Source: Maribacter orientalis (lineage in GTDB: Bacteria; Bacteroidota; Bacteroidia; Flavobacteriales; Flavobacteriaceae). From it: a stretch of DNA of 64,000 nucleotides. The stretch is taken from positions 131,883-195,882 of the forward strand of contig NZ_FNZN01000001.1 of the NCBI RefSeq assembly GCF_900109345.1, in the 5' to 3' direction. The stretch's first letter is position 1, and every line of letters starts with the position of its first letter. The position numbers and the translations under genes were made by a program. This document shows positions 7,483-15,775 of the stretch, piece by piece. The notes below the pieces were generated by a model. That model was given only the letters and a program-made list of their open reading frames with translations, did not search any database and was not told where the DNA came from.

Positions 7483-8985
7483 TTAAATAATGGTCATAAT
7501 ATCTGTATGCATTTTCAAGTAATCCAAGGCATATTTTAATTCACCTTCTGCCTGGGTATAAATGGTATATAAAAGTTGTCCTTTCCTTATAGTGTTGCCC
7601 AAATGGACATGTAATAATATGCCGGCCGCCTTGAATTCAGGGGCACCCGACAGTTTGGCCAATTTTGCAATCTTCCGATTGTCTATTCGTATCAAGGTTC
7701 CATTATTTTCTGAATGGACTTCATGGAAAAAAGGCGCAATTATTGGTTCTGTAAATCTGCCCTGGGCCATGCATATTGCTTTGAACTTTGTATAAGCCTT
7801 CCCAGATTCTAACAAGTCATTTGCAGTTTTAACTCCATCACCAGCAGCAACCTTTCCAGATAATTCCAAAAGTGCTCCTGCAAGTAGTAGTGCGCGCTCT
7901 CTGAGATCAAAGGGTGCATTTGGTTCCCTTCGTAATATGCTCAAAACATCTATGGCCTCAAGAACAGGACCAATGCCATTACCTACGGGTTGGCTTCCAT
8001 CGGTAATTATGACTTTGGTATTCAAACCTACTTCCTTTCCTACAACTTCGATATGTGTTTTAAGTTGTTCAGCTTTTTTTCTATTTCTGACTTTAGCCGT
8101 TTCGCCAATGGGCATATCAATAATAACATGTGTCGATCCAGCAGCTGCTTTTTTTGAAAGTACCGATGCAATAAGTTGCCCTTCACTATCGATATCCAAA
8201 GCTTTTTCAATCTTGATCAAAATATCATCTGCAGGACTTAACCGGGCAGCATCACCCCATACAAAACAACCCCCTTCTTTTTCCACCACCTTTTTTATTT
8301 GTTCTGGTGAGAGGGATACATCGGTCAAAACTTCCATGGTATCAGCAGTTCCGGCAGAGGAGGTAATGGCCCTCGATGAGGTTTTTGGCATGGTAAGTCC
8401 AAAAGCAGTGATAATCGCGACTATTAAAGGAGTGGTCCTATTTCCTGGTAATCCTCCAATACAATGCTTATCCATGACTATTTCTTTATTCCACTTTAGT
8501 TGCACACCTGAAACAATCATCGCTTTCGTAAGGTCTGCAATCTCATTGATATCCATTCTGTCACCCGCGCAGGCCGTGATAAATGCTGAAAGATGAATAT
8601 TGGAATAATCGCCCTTTACAACATCATTAATAATTTCTTGATAAGCATTATAATCGAGTGTGTGATTATAGATTTTGGACCTTAAATGATCCAAAGAGTT
8701 TATGGTTTCCAAATGAGAAACGGAAAGGGTGTCGCCCTCCGATATTGACAATTTTTCGGCAGCGGTATCCGACAATCCGATTTCATCAGGAAGCAATATA
8801 TTGGATGTGACAACATTAAGACTTGCCACAATGGATGTATTTTTTGTGGACACCCTTATACGCGTAAGTGCCGTGAATCCCTCAGAAATACAAACATGGC
8901 TATCGTTCTTTAAAAATACCACATTGGCATATTGGGTTAGAACACCTAGATGTTTATATCGTAATATACTTGGTTCTTTTTTCAT
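7483..8985 (-). CDS. deoA: Long-form thymidine/AMP phosphorylase
   Basis: A 500-residue member of the long thymidine-phosphorylase family that includes archaeal AMP phosphorylases. The N-terminal extra domain (about 1-85) is absent from ordinary DeoA (about 440 residues). The phosphate- and nucleoside-binding region reads MDKHCIGGLPGNRTTPL (about 172-188) and SSRAITSSAGTADTMEV, both close to the archaeal GGVPGN signature. The C-terminal pyrimidine-phosphorylase domain ends KGQLLYTIYTQAEGEL. The reaction is phosphorolysis, either of thymidine or of a nucleoside 5'-monophosphate, giving base plus ribose 1,5-bisphosphate in the latter case. It lies between the beta-CASP hydrolase (39 bp upstream) and prs (5 bp downstream), pointing to nucleotide turnover. 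I favour NMP phosphorylase but cannot settle it from sequence. Confidence 0.85.
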   Translation of the reverse strand: MKKEPSILRYKHLGVLTQYANVVFLKNDSHVCISEGFTALTRIRVSTKNTSIVASLNVVTSNILLPDEIGLSDTAAEKLSISEGDTLSVSHLETINSLDHLRSKIYNHTLDYNAYQEIINDVVKGDYSNIHLSAFITACAGDRMDINEIADLTKAMIVSGVQLKWNKEIVMDKHCIGGLPGNRTTPLIVAIITAFGLTMPKTSSRAITSSAGTADTMEVLTDVSLSPEQIKKVVEKEGGCFVWGDAARLSPADDILIKIEKALDIDSEGQLIASVLSKKAAAGSTHVIIDMPIGETAKVRNRKKAEQLKTHIEVVGKEVGLNTKVIITDGSQPVGNGIGPVLEAIDVLSILRREPNAPFDLRERALLLAGALLELSGKVAAGDGVKTANDLLESGKAYTKFKAICMAQGRFTEPIIAPFFHEVHSENNGTLIRIDNRKIAKLAKLSGAPEFKAAGILLHVHLGNTIRKGQLLYTIYTQAEGELKYALDYLKMHTDIMTII

Positions 8986-9024
8986 TTAAAAAAGGTTAAG
9001 GAAATGAATGTCATGGGTTTCTTG

Positions 9025-10410
9025 CTATTCGTTTATATTGATTTCAGAAATGTCATACAATTGGGGTATTTGACAATCCCAACCGTAGGTTTCCTTAATT
9101 CCCTTTTTTAAAGCTTCGGCACCCTCTTTTTCGCCATGAATAATGAATATTTTCTTTGGACTTTCTATGATGTCGCTTAACCAATCCAATAGTTCGGTTT
9201 GGTCGGCGTGGGCCGAAAGGCCTTCAATTTCCTCCACCTGCATATTAAATGGAATCCATTTACCGTAGGATTTAAATTCTTTTTCCCCATTCAATAATTT
9301 TCTTCCTCTGGTACCTTCTGCCTGATAGCCTACAAATAATAAGGTATTTTTAGGGTTTGATGCTTCTGTCTCTAAATAACTTAACATCCTACCTCCAGTA
9401 AGCATTCCACTACCTGCAATCACAATTTTAGGTTTTTTATCGTCCCGTAGTTTCATTGTTTCGCGATAGCTACTAACGATATTAAAATGGGAGCACATCT
9501 CGGTATATTCCTTTGTATCCAATCGGTGCCAATCTCTTGTTGTGTGAAACAGCTGCAACATATTGGCTCCCATTGGGCTATCCATTATCATAGGTACCTT
9601 CGGAATTTTATTTTCTTTAAATAATCGCCATAGAATCAACATCATGAGTTGGGCCCTTTCCACAGCAAAACTTGGAATAAAGAACATGCCACCACGGGAT
9701 ATGGTATCGTTTACCAGTTTTTCAATTATCGGCAAGGTTTCTATTTCATCAGGGTGGAACCTTCCGCCATAAGTAGATTCGATAAAAAGAACGTCCGCTT
9801 TTTTTGGTTTTAAAGGAGGGTACAAGAGCAAATCGTTTTTTCTGCCAATATCCCCTGAAAAAACTAAACGTTTTCCGCGTATATCCAATTCTATAAAAGT
9901 CGCACCAAGTATGTGGCCGTTGTATTGGAACCGGACTTTTATTCCATCAAAAAGTTGCAGCCAATGGGCTTGAGGCACACCTTTGAAGTGGGGAACTGTA
10001 TTTTCAACATCTATTAGGTCGTACAATGGTTTTGCAGGACTATGTTTGGAATACCCTTCGTTGTTAGCACGTTCCGCCTCTTGTTCCTGTATTTTAGCGC
10101 TATCCGTCAAAATTATTTTTGCAATATCCAAGGTAGGGTAGGTACCATAAATCGTTTTGTTGAAACCCGATTTCACTAATAGAGGTAGATAACCGGTATG
10201 GTCCATATGGCCATGGGTAAGAAGCACTACATCGATACTCGGAATATCTACAGGGGGATAGTTCCAATTTAGTAAACGGAGTTCCTTAAGCCCTTGAAAA
10301 AGACCGCAGTCTACCAATATTTTTTTATCGCCGGTATCCACTAAATATTTGGAACCCGTCACCGTGCCTGCAGCTCCTAAAAAATGGATTTTAATTTTTG
10401 AATCGTTCAT
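9025..10410 (-). CDS. MBL-fold, beta-CASP metallohydrolase (RNA-processing exonuclease type)
   Basis: A 461-residue metallo-beta-lactamase-fold enzyme with a beta-CASP insert. Two zinc ions should be held by HGHMDH (residues 66-71), the later His of YNGHILGA, Asp in FSGDIG, and His in the C-terminal IIHGEKEG. The motifs GLSAHADQTELLDW and MLTGGRM are typical of the Ysh1/RNase J-like branch that cuts RNA. It is cytosolic and first in the operon with the phosphorylase and prs genes. If it degrades RNA, it would feed NMPs to the downstream phosphorylase, which is an inference from order. A CRP/FNR-type palindrome lies 87 bp before its start, shared with the divergent APC permease. Confidence 0.9.
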   Translation of the reverse strand: MNDSKIKIHFLGAAGTVTGSKYLVDTGDKKILVDCGLFQGLKELRLLNWNYPPVDIPSIDVVLLTHGHMDHTGYLPLLVKSGFNKTIYGTYPTLDIAKIILTDSAKIQEQEAERANNEGYSKHSPAKPLYDLIDVENTVPHFKGVPQAHWLQLFDGIKVRFQYNGHILGATFIELDIRGKRLVFSGDIGRKNDLLLYPPLKPKKADVLFIESTYGGRFHPDEIETLPIIEKLVNDTISRGGMFFIPSFAVERAQLMMLILWRLFKENKIPKVPMIMDSPMGANMLQLFHTTRDWHRLDTKEYTEMCSHFNIVSSYRETMKLRDDKKPKIVIAGSGMLTGGRMLSYLETEASNPKNTLLFVGYQAEGTRGRKLLNGEKEFKSYGKWIPFNMQVEEIEGLSAHADQTELLDWLSDIIESPKKIFIIHGEKEGAEALKKGIKETYGWDCQIPQLYDISEININE

Positions 10411-10495
10411 TTTTTATTGCACTTTGATTAAAAGTCTTTTCTTTTTAAATTCCCTGTAATTCTTTCAAACTTATTTTTTGTTTTATTACAATAGA

Positions 10496-10509
10496 ATGAT
10501 ATAAGTCAT
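10496..10509. promoter_or_regulatory. CRP/FNR-type palindrome, site 4 (divergent promoter)
   Basis: ATGATATAAGTCAT with core TGATATAAGTCA at 10497-10508. It stands in the divergent region between the beta-CASP hydrolase operon (start 10410) and the APC permease (start 10630), so one bound regulator could act on both. Confidence 0.55.
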
Positions 10510-10629
10510 GCATGATGCTAGAAGTAGATAATACCTTTAACATATATGGAATAGAAGTATTTATAATACCCCTTAGGTTCAATATTAATTGAAGATTTAA
10601 ATGCCCAAAATCAACTTTTTAAATCACAA

Positions 10630-12360
10630 ATGTCAAAAAAATTAAAGGAACTATCCGCCACGGCAATCTGTGGAAATGATATTAGTTCATCATGTCTCTA
10701 TGTGTCCGCCTTATCGATCGCTTATGCTGGTCAGTATGCTTGGGTTTCGTTGTTAATGGTTGCCCTTGTTCTTTTTTTGTTCAGGAAAATATATGGAGAA
10801 GTTGTGGGAGCACTGCCCCTTAACGGAGGGGCGTATAATGCTTTGTTGAATACGACTAGTAAATCTACTGCTTCGGTTGCGGCAACCTTAACCATTTTGT
10901 CATATATGGCAACTGCCGTAATTTCTGCCAGCGAAGGCATGCATTATGTGCATAATCTTTGGGATGCTTGGCCAATTGTCATTGCAACCATTATTTTATT
11001 GGTATTTTTTATGGTACTTACCATCGTTGGAATACGGGAGTCCTCACTGGTAGCTACTGTAATTTTTATTTTTCATATGGTTTCTTTAGTGGTTTTATCG
11101 TTGTTCTGTGGCTATTATATTTACACTAACGGGTTGGAAGTATTAACTGCGAATTTCAATAGACCAGTGGAAGGTGGAATAAAAACAGCACTTTTTTTTG
11201 GTTTTGCAGCCGCTATGTTAGGTATTAGTGGTTTTGAGAGCTCTGCAAATTTCGTTGAAGAACAGGAAAAGGGGGTCTTTCGGAAAACACTTCGGAATAT
11301 GTGGGTCGTGGTAAGTATTTTCAATCCGTTAATGGCGTTTTTGGCATTGTCATTGGTTCCAATTCCATTAGTGGCGGATCATAAGGAAACGTTACTCTCT
11401 TATATGGGTGAGATTTCGGGTGGTGGATGGCTCTCTACATTAATTTCAGTCGATGCCGCTTTAGTGCTTAGCGGCGCTGTCTTAACCTCATTTGTAGGGG
11501 TAACGGGGTTGGTGGAACGAATGACGTTAGATCGCATATTACCCCAGTTCATGTTACGCAAAAATAAACGCGGAAGCTCCTTTCGTATTCCTATTCTCTT
11601 CTTTTTACTCTGTGTTTCGGTTTTGTTGATTACCAAAGGAGAATTAGATGCTTTGGCCGGGGTCTATACCATTGCTTTTTTATCTGTGATGACCTTGTTC
11701 GGCTTTGGAAATTTTCTCCTAAAAATTAAACGTAAAAATTTACGAAGACCAGAAAAATCTACTTGGCTAGCTCTAATACTTGCGGTGGGAGCCGTAATTG
11801 CGGCCTTAGTAGGAAATATAGTTATGAACCCACATTATTTGGGCGTTTTTTTGGAATATTTGATTCCCACCTTACTCGTCGTAACTTTTATGCTGAACAG
11901 AACAATCATTTTGAGGTTCGGTTTAAAGGCAATTAAATATTTATTCAAGCCCATAGAGTTATTTGTAGAACGTGCGAATAAGAAGATTGTGGATACTATA
12001 GATGATATAAACTCGCAAGAGTTCGTTTTTTTTACCCACGAAGATGATGTAGCCGCCTTAAATAAAGTGATGCTCTACATTACGAAAAATGAGCATACCA
12101 GAAAACTTAAAGTAGTTACCATAGTCAAAGACGGAGAAAAGGTACCAGCCCGCTTAGAAAGCGATATTGAAGTTCTTGATAGAGAATATCCGGAAATTAA
12201 AATCGAGTACATAAAAATGTCGGGTACATTTGGGCCAAAAATTATTCAAAAGTTATCGAAACAATGGAACATACCCGTAAACTTTATGTTTATTGGTTCT
12301 CCAGGAGACGATTTCCCATATGAAGTTTCAGAATTGGGAGGTGTTAGATTGATAATATAA
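10630..12360 (+). CDS. APC-superfamily permease with a C-terminal cytosolic domain
   Basis: The 576-residue protein has about 12 transmembrane helices (residues roughly 20-430) of the amino acid-polyamine-organocation type. Helix 1 carries the broken ICGNDISSSCLYVSAL motif, and PLNGGAYNALLN follows in helix 2. After the last helix (LLVVTFMLNRTIILRF) comes a 140-residue soluble tail from about 440 (EFVFFTHEDDVAALNKVMLYI ... VEV-type strand/helix alternation) that resembles a universal-stress-protein or similar Rossmann-like sensory domain. The substrate is unknown, probably an amino acid or related cation. It is divergent from the phosphorylase operon across a shared CRP/FNR-type palindrome. 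Some APC proteins carry such regulatory tails; the family of this tail is inferred from pattern only. Confidence 0.82.
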   Translation: MSKKLKELSATAICGNDISSSCLYVSALSIAYAGQYAWVSLLMVALVLFLFRKIYGEVVGALPLNGGAYNALLNTTSKSTASVAATLTILSYMATAVISASEGMHYVHNLWDAWPIVIATIILLVFFMVLTIVGIRESSLVATVIFIFHMVSLVVLSLFCGYYIYTNGLEVLTANFNRPVEGGIKTALFFGFAAAMLGISGFESSANFVEEQEKGVFRKTLRNMWVVVSIFNPLMAFLALSLVPIPLVADHKETLLSYMGEISGGGWLSTLISVDAALVLSGAVLTSFVGVTGLVERMTLDRILPQFMLRKNKRGSSFRIPILFFLLCVSVLLITKGELDALAGVYTIAFLSVMTLFGFGNFLLKIKRKNLRRPEKSTWLALILAVGAVIAALVGNIVMNPHYLGVFLEYLIPTLLVVTFMLNRTIILRFGLKAIKYLFKPIELFVERANKKIVDTIDDINSQEFVFFTHEDDVAALNKVMLYITKNEHTRKLKVVTIVKDGEKVPARLESDIEVLDREYPEIKIEYIKMSGTFGPKIIQKLSKQWNIPVNFMFIGSPGDDFPYEVSELGGVRLII

Positions 12361-12638
12361 GGGGGGTGAATGTCATATTTAAATACTTCGAACTAGCCTA
12401 TAAATTATATTAGAAAATTAAAATAAGTATAAATTCAGTTGGTAGTATTACATTATGTTTTTTACCCCAACAAAATATTTCAAACCCTAGAGCGATAAAA
12501 ATTCAATTTTAATATTTTGTACTTTGCTGTTAATTAAAATAGTACATATGGATTACGTGAATAATTGGTGCCTAGTTAATAATTGGCTTATTAATTCTAT
12601 ATGTTAAATTTTATAATAAAATAGTAACTTTAAAGCAT

Positions 12639-15308
12639 ATGAATATATATGCTGCCGTACTCATCGAGTTTTTACTTATATCTTCAAGTATACTTGTAAT
12701 GTTTAAGTATAGAGCTAAACTTGGTTTAGCTCCACTTTACATTCTATTGGGCTCTATACAATATTTACAGGCCCTTTCAGGTACCATGGTCAGTTTTAAT
12801 TTATTTGGAGAATTTCCTTTTTATCCTGGCTCTGTTATTAGCTTTAGCGCTGTATTATTTGCATTATTATTAATTTATATTCAAGAAGGGGTTGCCAGTG
12901 CAAGAACCCTTATTGTTGGTGTTTTACTTTCGAATATTATTTTATCGGCATTGTTTGCTATTACTTATGTGCAAGAGAATGCAATGCAAATTATTAGTGT
13001 TGAAGATTCATCGTCTGTTTTTCAAATTAATTACACGTATTTTATTACAGGTACAATACTATTACTGATAGATTTTTTTTTACTGGTAATTATATTCCAG
13101 TTTTTAATTTCTAAAATTAGTAAGCTATATTTCTTTTTAGTGCTCTTTATTTCTTTGTTTTCTGTTTTAGTTTTTGATTCATTTGCCTTTAATTTTATTC
13201 TGAAGTATAATACTCCAAATTTCACTTCTTCATTAATTGGTCATATAATCGGTAAATCTTTTTCAGCTGTTATATTTTCTTTGATACTTTACATTTATTT
13301 AAAGTTCATAGAAAAAGAGGAAGATAATGGTAGTTTTATTGCGACGCAAGACAGAGAAATTTTTTCAATAATCACCTATAGAAAAAAATATTTAGATCTT
13401 AAGGTTGAGAAACAGCAAGTAGAGAAAAAATTTGTTTCACAAATTGAATCTACATTAAATCAAATTTCTGATGGTTTTATGTCGCTAGATAACGATTGGT
13501 GCTATACCTATGTAAATGATAAGGCAGGTGAGTTTTTAGGTCGATCTCCCGAAAGTTTAATTGGTAAGTATATTTGGACTGAATTCCCAAAACTTGTTAC
13601 TTCACCTTTTTATGAAGCCTACTCTAAGGCCGTTGTAACTCAACAAACACAGTATTTAATAGAATATTACGAAGCTTTTGATAAATGGATTGAAAACAGA
13701 ATTTATCCATCTACCAATGGCTTAACTATTTATTTTACAGACTTTACGGAACGTAAAAAAGCAGAAATTGCTTTGCAAGAAAGCGAAAAGTATCTTGATA
13801 ATATAATAAATAACTTAGGTGATCCAGTATTTGTAAAAAATGATCAAAGTCATTTTCTAAAAGCAAATAGTGCTTTTTATAATATGTTTAGTCGTACTGA
13901 AGAAGAGATACTCGGTAAAGCTTTTACTGAAGATGTTCCACAAGAAGAAAGAGAAAGATATTTAAGAATTGATGAACAAGTAATTTCTACGGGGATTGAG
14001 AATATTGATGAAGAAAGTATACATACTGAAGGAAAAGGAAAACGATTTATTTCAACTAAAAAATCGAGGTTTATCGATGGGAGTGGTAATAAATTTATAA
14101 TTGGGACAATAAGAGATATTACTAAGTCAAAAATTGCGGAAGAGGAATTAATAAAAAGTAAAATATACCTCGATAATATAATTAACAATATTGGTGACCC
14201 CGTATTTGTAAAAGATGATAAAAGTAGATTATTAATAGTTAATGATGCTTTTTGTTCTCTTTTTAATCTTTCCAGAGCAGAAGTAATAGGAAAAAATTTA
14301 GCTGAAAACGTGCCTGTAGAAGAAAGAGAGAGTTTTTTAAGTATTGATAAACAAGTTATTTCTTCAGGAATTGAAAATGTTAATGAAGAAACGTTGACGT
14401 TAGGTAGAAAGGAAATAAAGATAATTTCTACCAAAAAAACTCGATTTGTTGATAGTGGTAGTAATAGATTTCTGATTGGAGTAATTAGAGATATTACAGA
14501 TCGTAAAAAAGCAGAAATTGAATTAGAAAAACATAGGAATAACCTAGAAGAGTTGGTTGAATTACGAACAAATCAATTAGAAAAAGAAAAAATAAATGCG
14601 CAATCTGCCGATTTGATGAAGTCTGCATTTTTAGCAACCATGTCACATGAACTAAGAACGCCTATGAACTCTATTATTGGTTTTACGGGTATTCTATTAA
14701 AAGAATTAGCTGGGCCATTAAATGATGAGCAAAAAAGGCAACTAGGCATGGTGAAAAATAGTGGGCAACATTTATTAGGCTTAATTAATGATGTTTTGGA
14801 TATCTCTAAAATTGAAGCTGGCAAATTAAAGGTATCAATCTATCATTTTGATTATTTAAAAATGCTAGAAAAAACAATTGATTTCTTATTACCACAAGCA
14901 TCTAAAAAAGAACTTGATATACAATCAGAAATTACAGAACTGAGTATCACTTTAAATAGTGATGAGCGAAGAGTAGAGCAAGTTTTACTCAATTTACTTT
15001 CAAATGCTATTAAGTTTTCTAAACAAGGTACAATTACAGTAAAAGTAGATATTGTTGATAATTTAGTCGTAACACAAGTAATTGACCAAGGCATTGGTAT
15101 GAGCAAAAAAGATCTTAATAAATTATTTATGCCATTTATTCAACTCGATGGAGGATTAAGTAGAACTCATGAAGGTACAGGACTAGGACTTGCAATTTGT
15201 AAAAGTTTAATAGAAAAATTAGGAGGTACCATACAAGTACAAAGTAAGGTAGGTAAAGGAAGCAATTTCACTTTTACTTTACCACTGGATTATGGTGATA
15301 AAGTGTAA
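12639..15308 (+). CDS. Membrane histidine kinase with multiple PAS domains
   Basis: The 889-residue kinase begins with about seven membrane helices (1-230, including YIYLKFIEKEE at the end) forming an integral sensor region that recalls VUT/MASE-type modules. Three PAS domains follow: about 265-365, 381-500 and 505-630. The last two are clear tandem duplicates (YLDNIINN-GDPVFVK and EERE repeated in both). Then comes a coiled linker and HisKA with the phospho-acceptor in ATMSHELRTPMNSIIGF (His about 671), and a HATPase domain with N box LLNLLSNAIKFSK, DQGIGM and GTGLGLAICKSLI. It has no receiver domain. It precedes a lone receiver (92 bp on) and a REC-sigma54 activator, its likely partners. 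Signal is unknown. Confidence 0.9.
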   Translation: MNIYAAVLIEFLLISSSILVMFKYRAKLGLAPLYILLGSIQYLQALSGTMVSFNLFGEFPFYPGSVISFSAVLFALLLIYIQEGVASARTLIVGVLLSNIILSALFAITYVQENAMQIISVEDSSSVFQINYTYFITGTILLLIDFFLLVIIFQFLISKISKLYFFLVLFISLFSVLVFDSFAFNFILKYNTPNFTSSLIGHIIGKSFSAVIFSLILYIYLKFIEKEEDNGSFIATQDREIFSIITYRKKYLDLKVEKQQVEKKFVSQIESTLNQISDGFMSLDNDWCYTYVNDKAGEFLGRSPESLIGKYIWTEFPKLVTSPFYEAYSKAVVTQQTQYLIEYYEAFDKWIENRIYPSTNGLTIYFTDFTERKKAEIALQESEKYLDNIINNLGDPVFVKNDQSHFLKANSAFYNMFSRTEEEILGKAFTEDVPQEERERYLRIDEQVISTGIENIDEESIHTEGKGKRFISTKKSRFIDGSGNKFIIGTIRDITKSKIAEEELIKSKIYLDNIINNIGDPVFVKDDKSRLLIVNDAFCSLFNLSRAEVIGKNLAENVPVEERESFLSIDKQVISSGIENVNEETLTLGRKEIKIISTKKTRFVDSGSNRFLIGVIRDITDRKKAEIELEKHRNNLEELVELRTNQLEKEKINAQSADLMKSAFLATMSHELRTPMNSIIGFTGILLKELAGPLNDEQKRQLGMVKNSGQHLLGLINDVLDISKIEAGKLKVSIYHFDYLKMLEKTIDFLLPQASKKELDIQSEITELSITLNSDERRVEQVLLNLLSNAIKFSKQGTITVKVDIVDNLVVTQVIDQGIGMSKKDLNKLFMPFIQLDGGLSRTHEGTGLGLAICKSLIEKLGGTIQVQSKVGKGSNFTFTLPLDYGDKV

Positions 15309-15400
15309 AGCATTAAACGTATAACGGAAAATTGTTTAGCCAAGTTTAGTATATTTAAGAATTAACCTTATGGTTTAAAAAAAAATATGCATTAAAATTT

Positions 15401-15772
15401 ATGAAACAAACTATTTTAATAATTGAAGATAACGAGCAAAATATGTACATGTTATCTTATCTGTTAGAGCAAAGTAAGTATACCATTATTAAGGCTTATA
15501 ATGGAAAAGATGGCTTGAAGTTGGCACATGAAAACCATCCAGAAATTATTTTAATAGATATTCAATTGCCAGATATGGATGGTTACGAAATATGCAATAA
15601 ATTAAGTCATAATGGGCTGCCTAAAAGTACCGTAATTATTGCCGTAACTTCTTACGCCATGGGCGGGGATAAAGAAAAAGCCTTAGAAGCAGGTGCAGAT
15701 GGCTATTTAGAGAAACCAATAAATCCAGACACTTTTGTAAAGCAAATGGAAAGTATTGTTAAAGGAAAATAA
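15401..15772 (+). CDS. Single-domain response regulator (CheY-like receiver)
   Basis: A 123-residue stand-alone receiver domain. The acidic pair is in ILIIEDNEQN, the phospho-acceptor Asp in EIILIDIQLPDMDGYEI (about residue 54), the Thr/Ser switch in VTSYAMGG, and the conserved Lys in YLEKPINPD. It has no output domain, so it should pass phosphate by protein contact, perhaps shuttling between the upstream kinase and another protein. It ends 3 bp before the large sigma54 activator and is almost surely co-transcribed with it and probably with the kinase. Confidence 0.92.
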   Translation: MKQTILIIEDNEQNMYMLSYLLEQSKYTIIKAYNGKDGLKLAHENHPEIILIDIQLPDMDGYEICNKLSHNGLPKSTVIIAVTSYAMGGDKEKALEAGADGYLEKPINPDTFVKQMESIVKGK

Positions 15773-15775
15773 GGA

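Noticed and set aside
7937-8596. 219-codon open frame on the plus strand
   Set aside because: It is a shadow of the phosphorylase gene, with many Ser/Thr/Ile residues from reverse codons and no family features.
9004-9015. AATGAATGTCAT between the hydrolase and the phosphorylase as a regulator site
   Set aside because: Half sites are only three bases apart, and the place is inside an operon.
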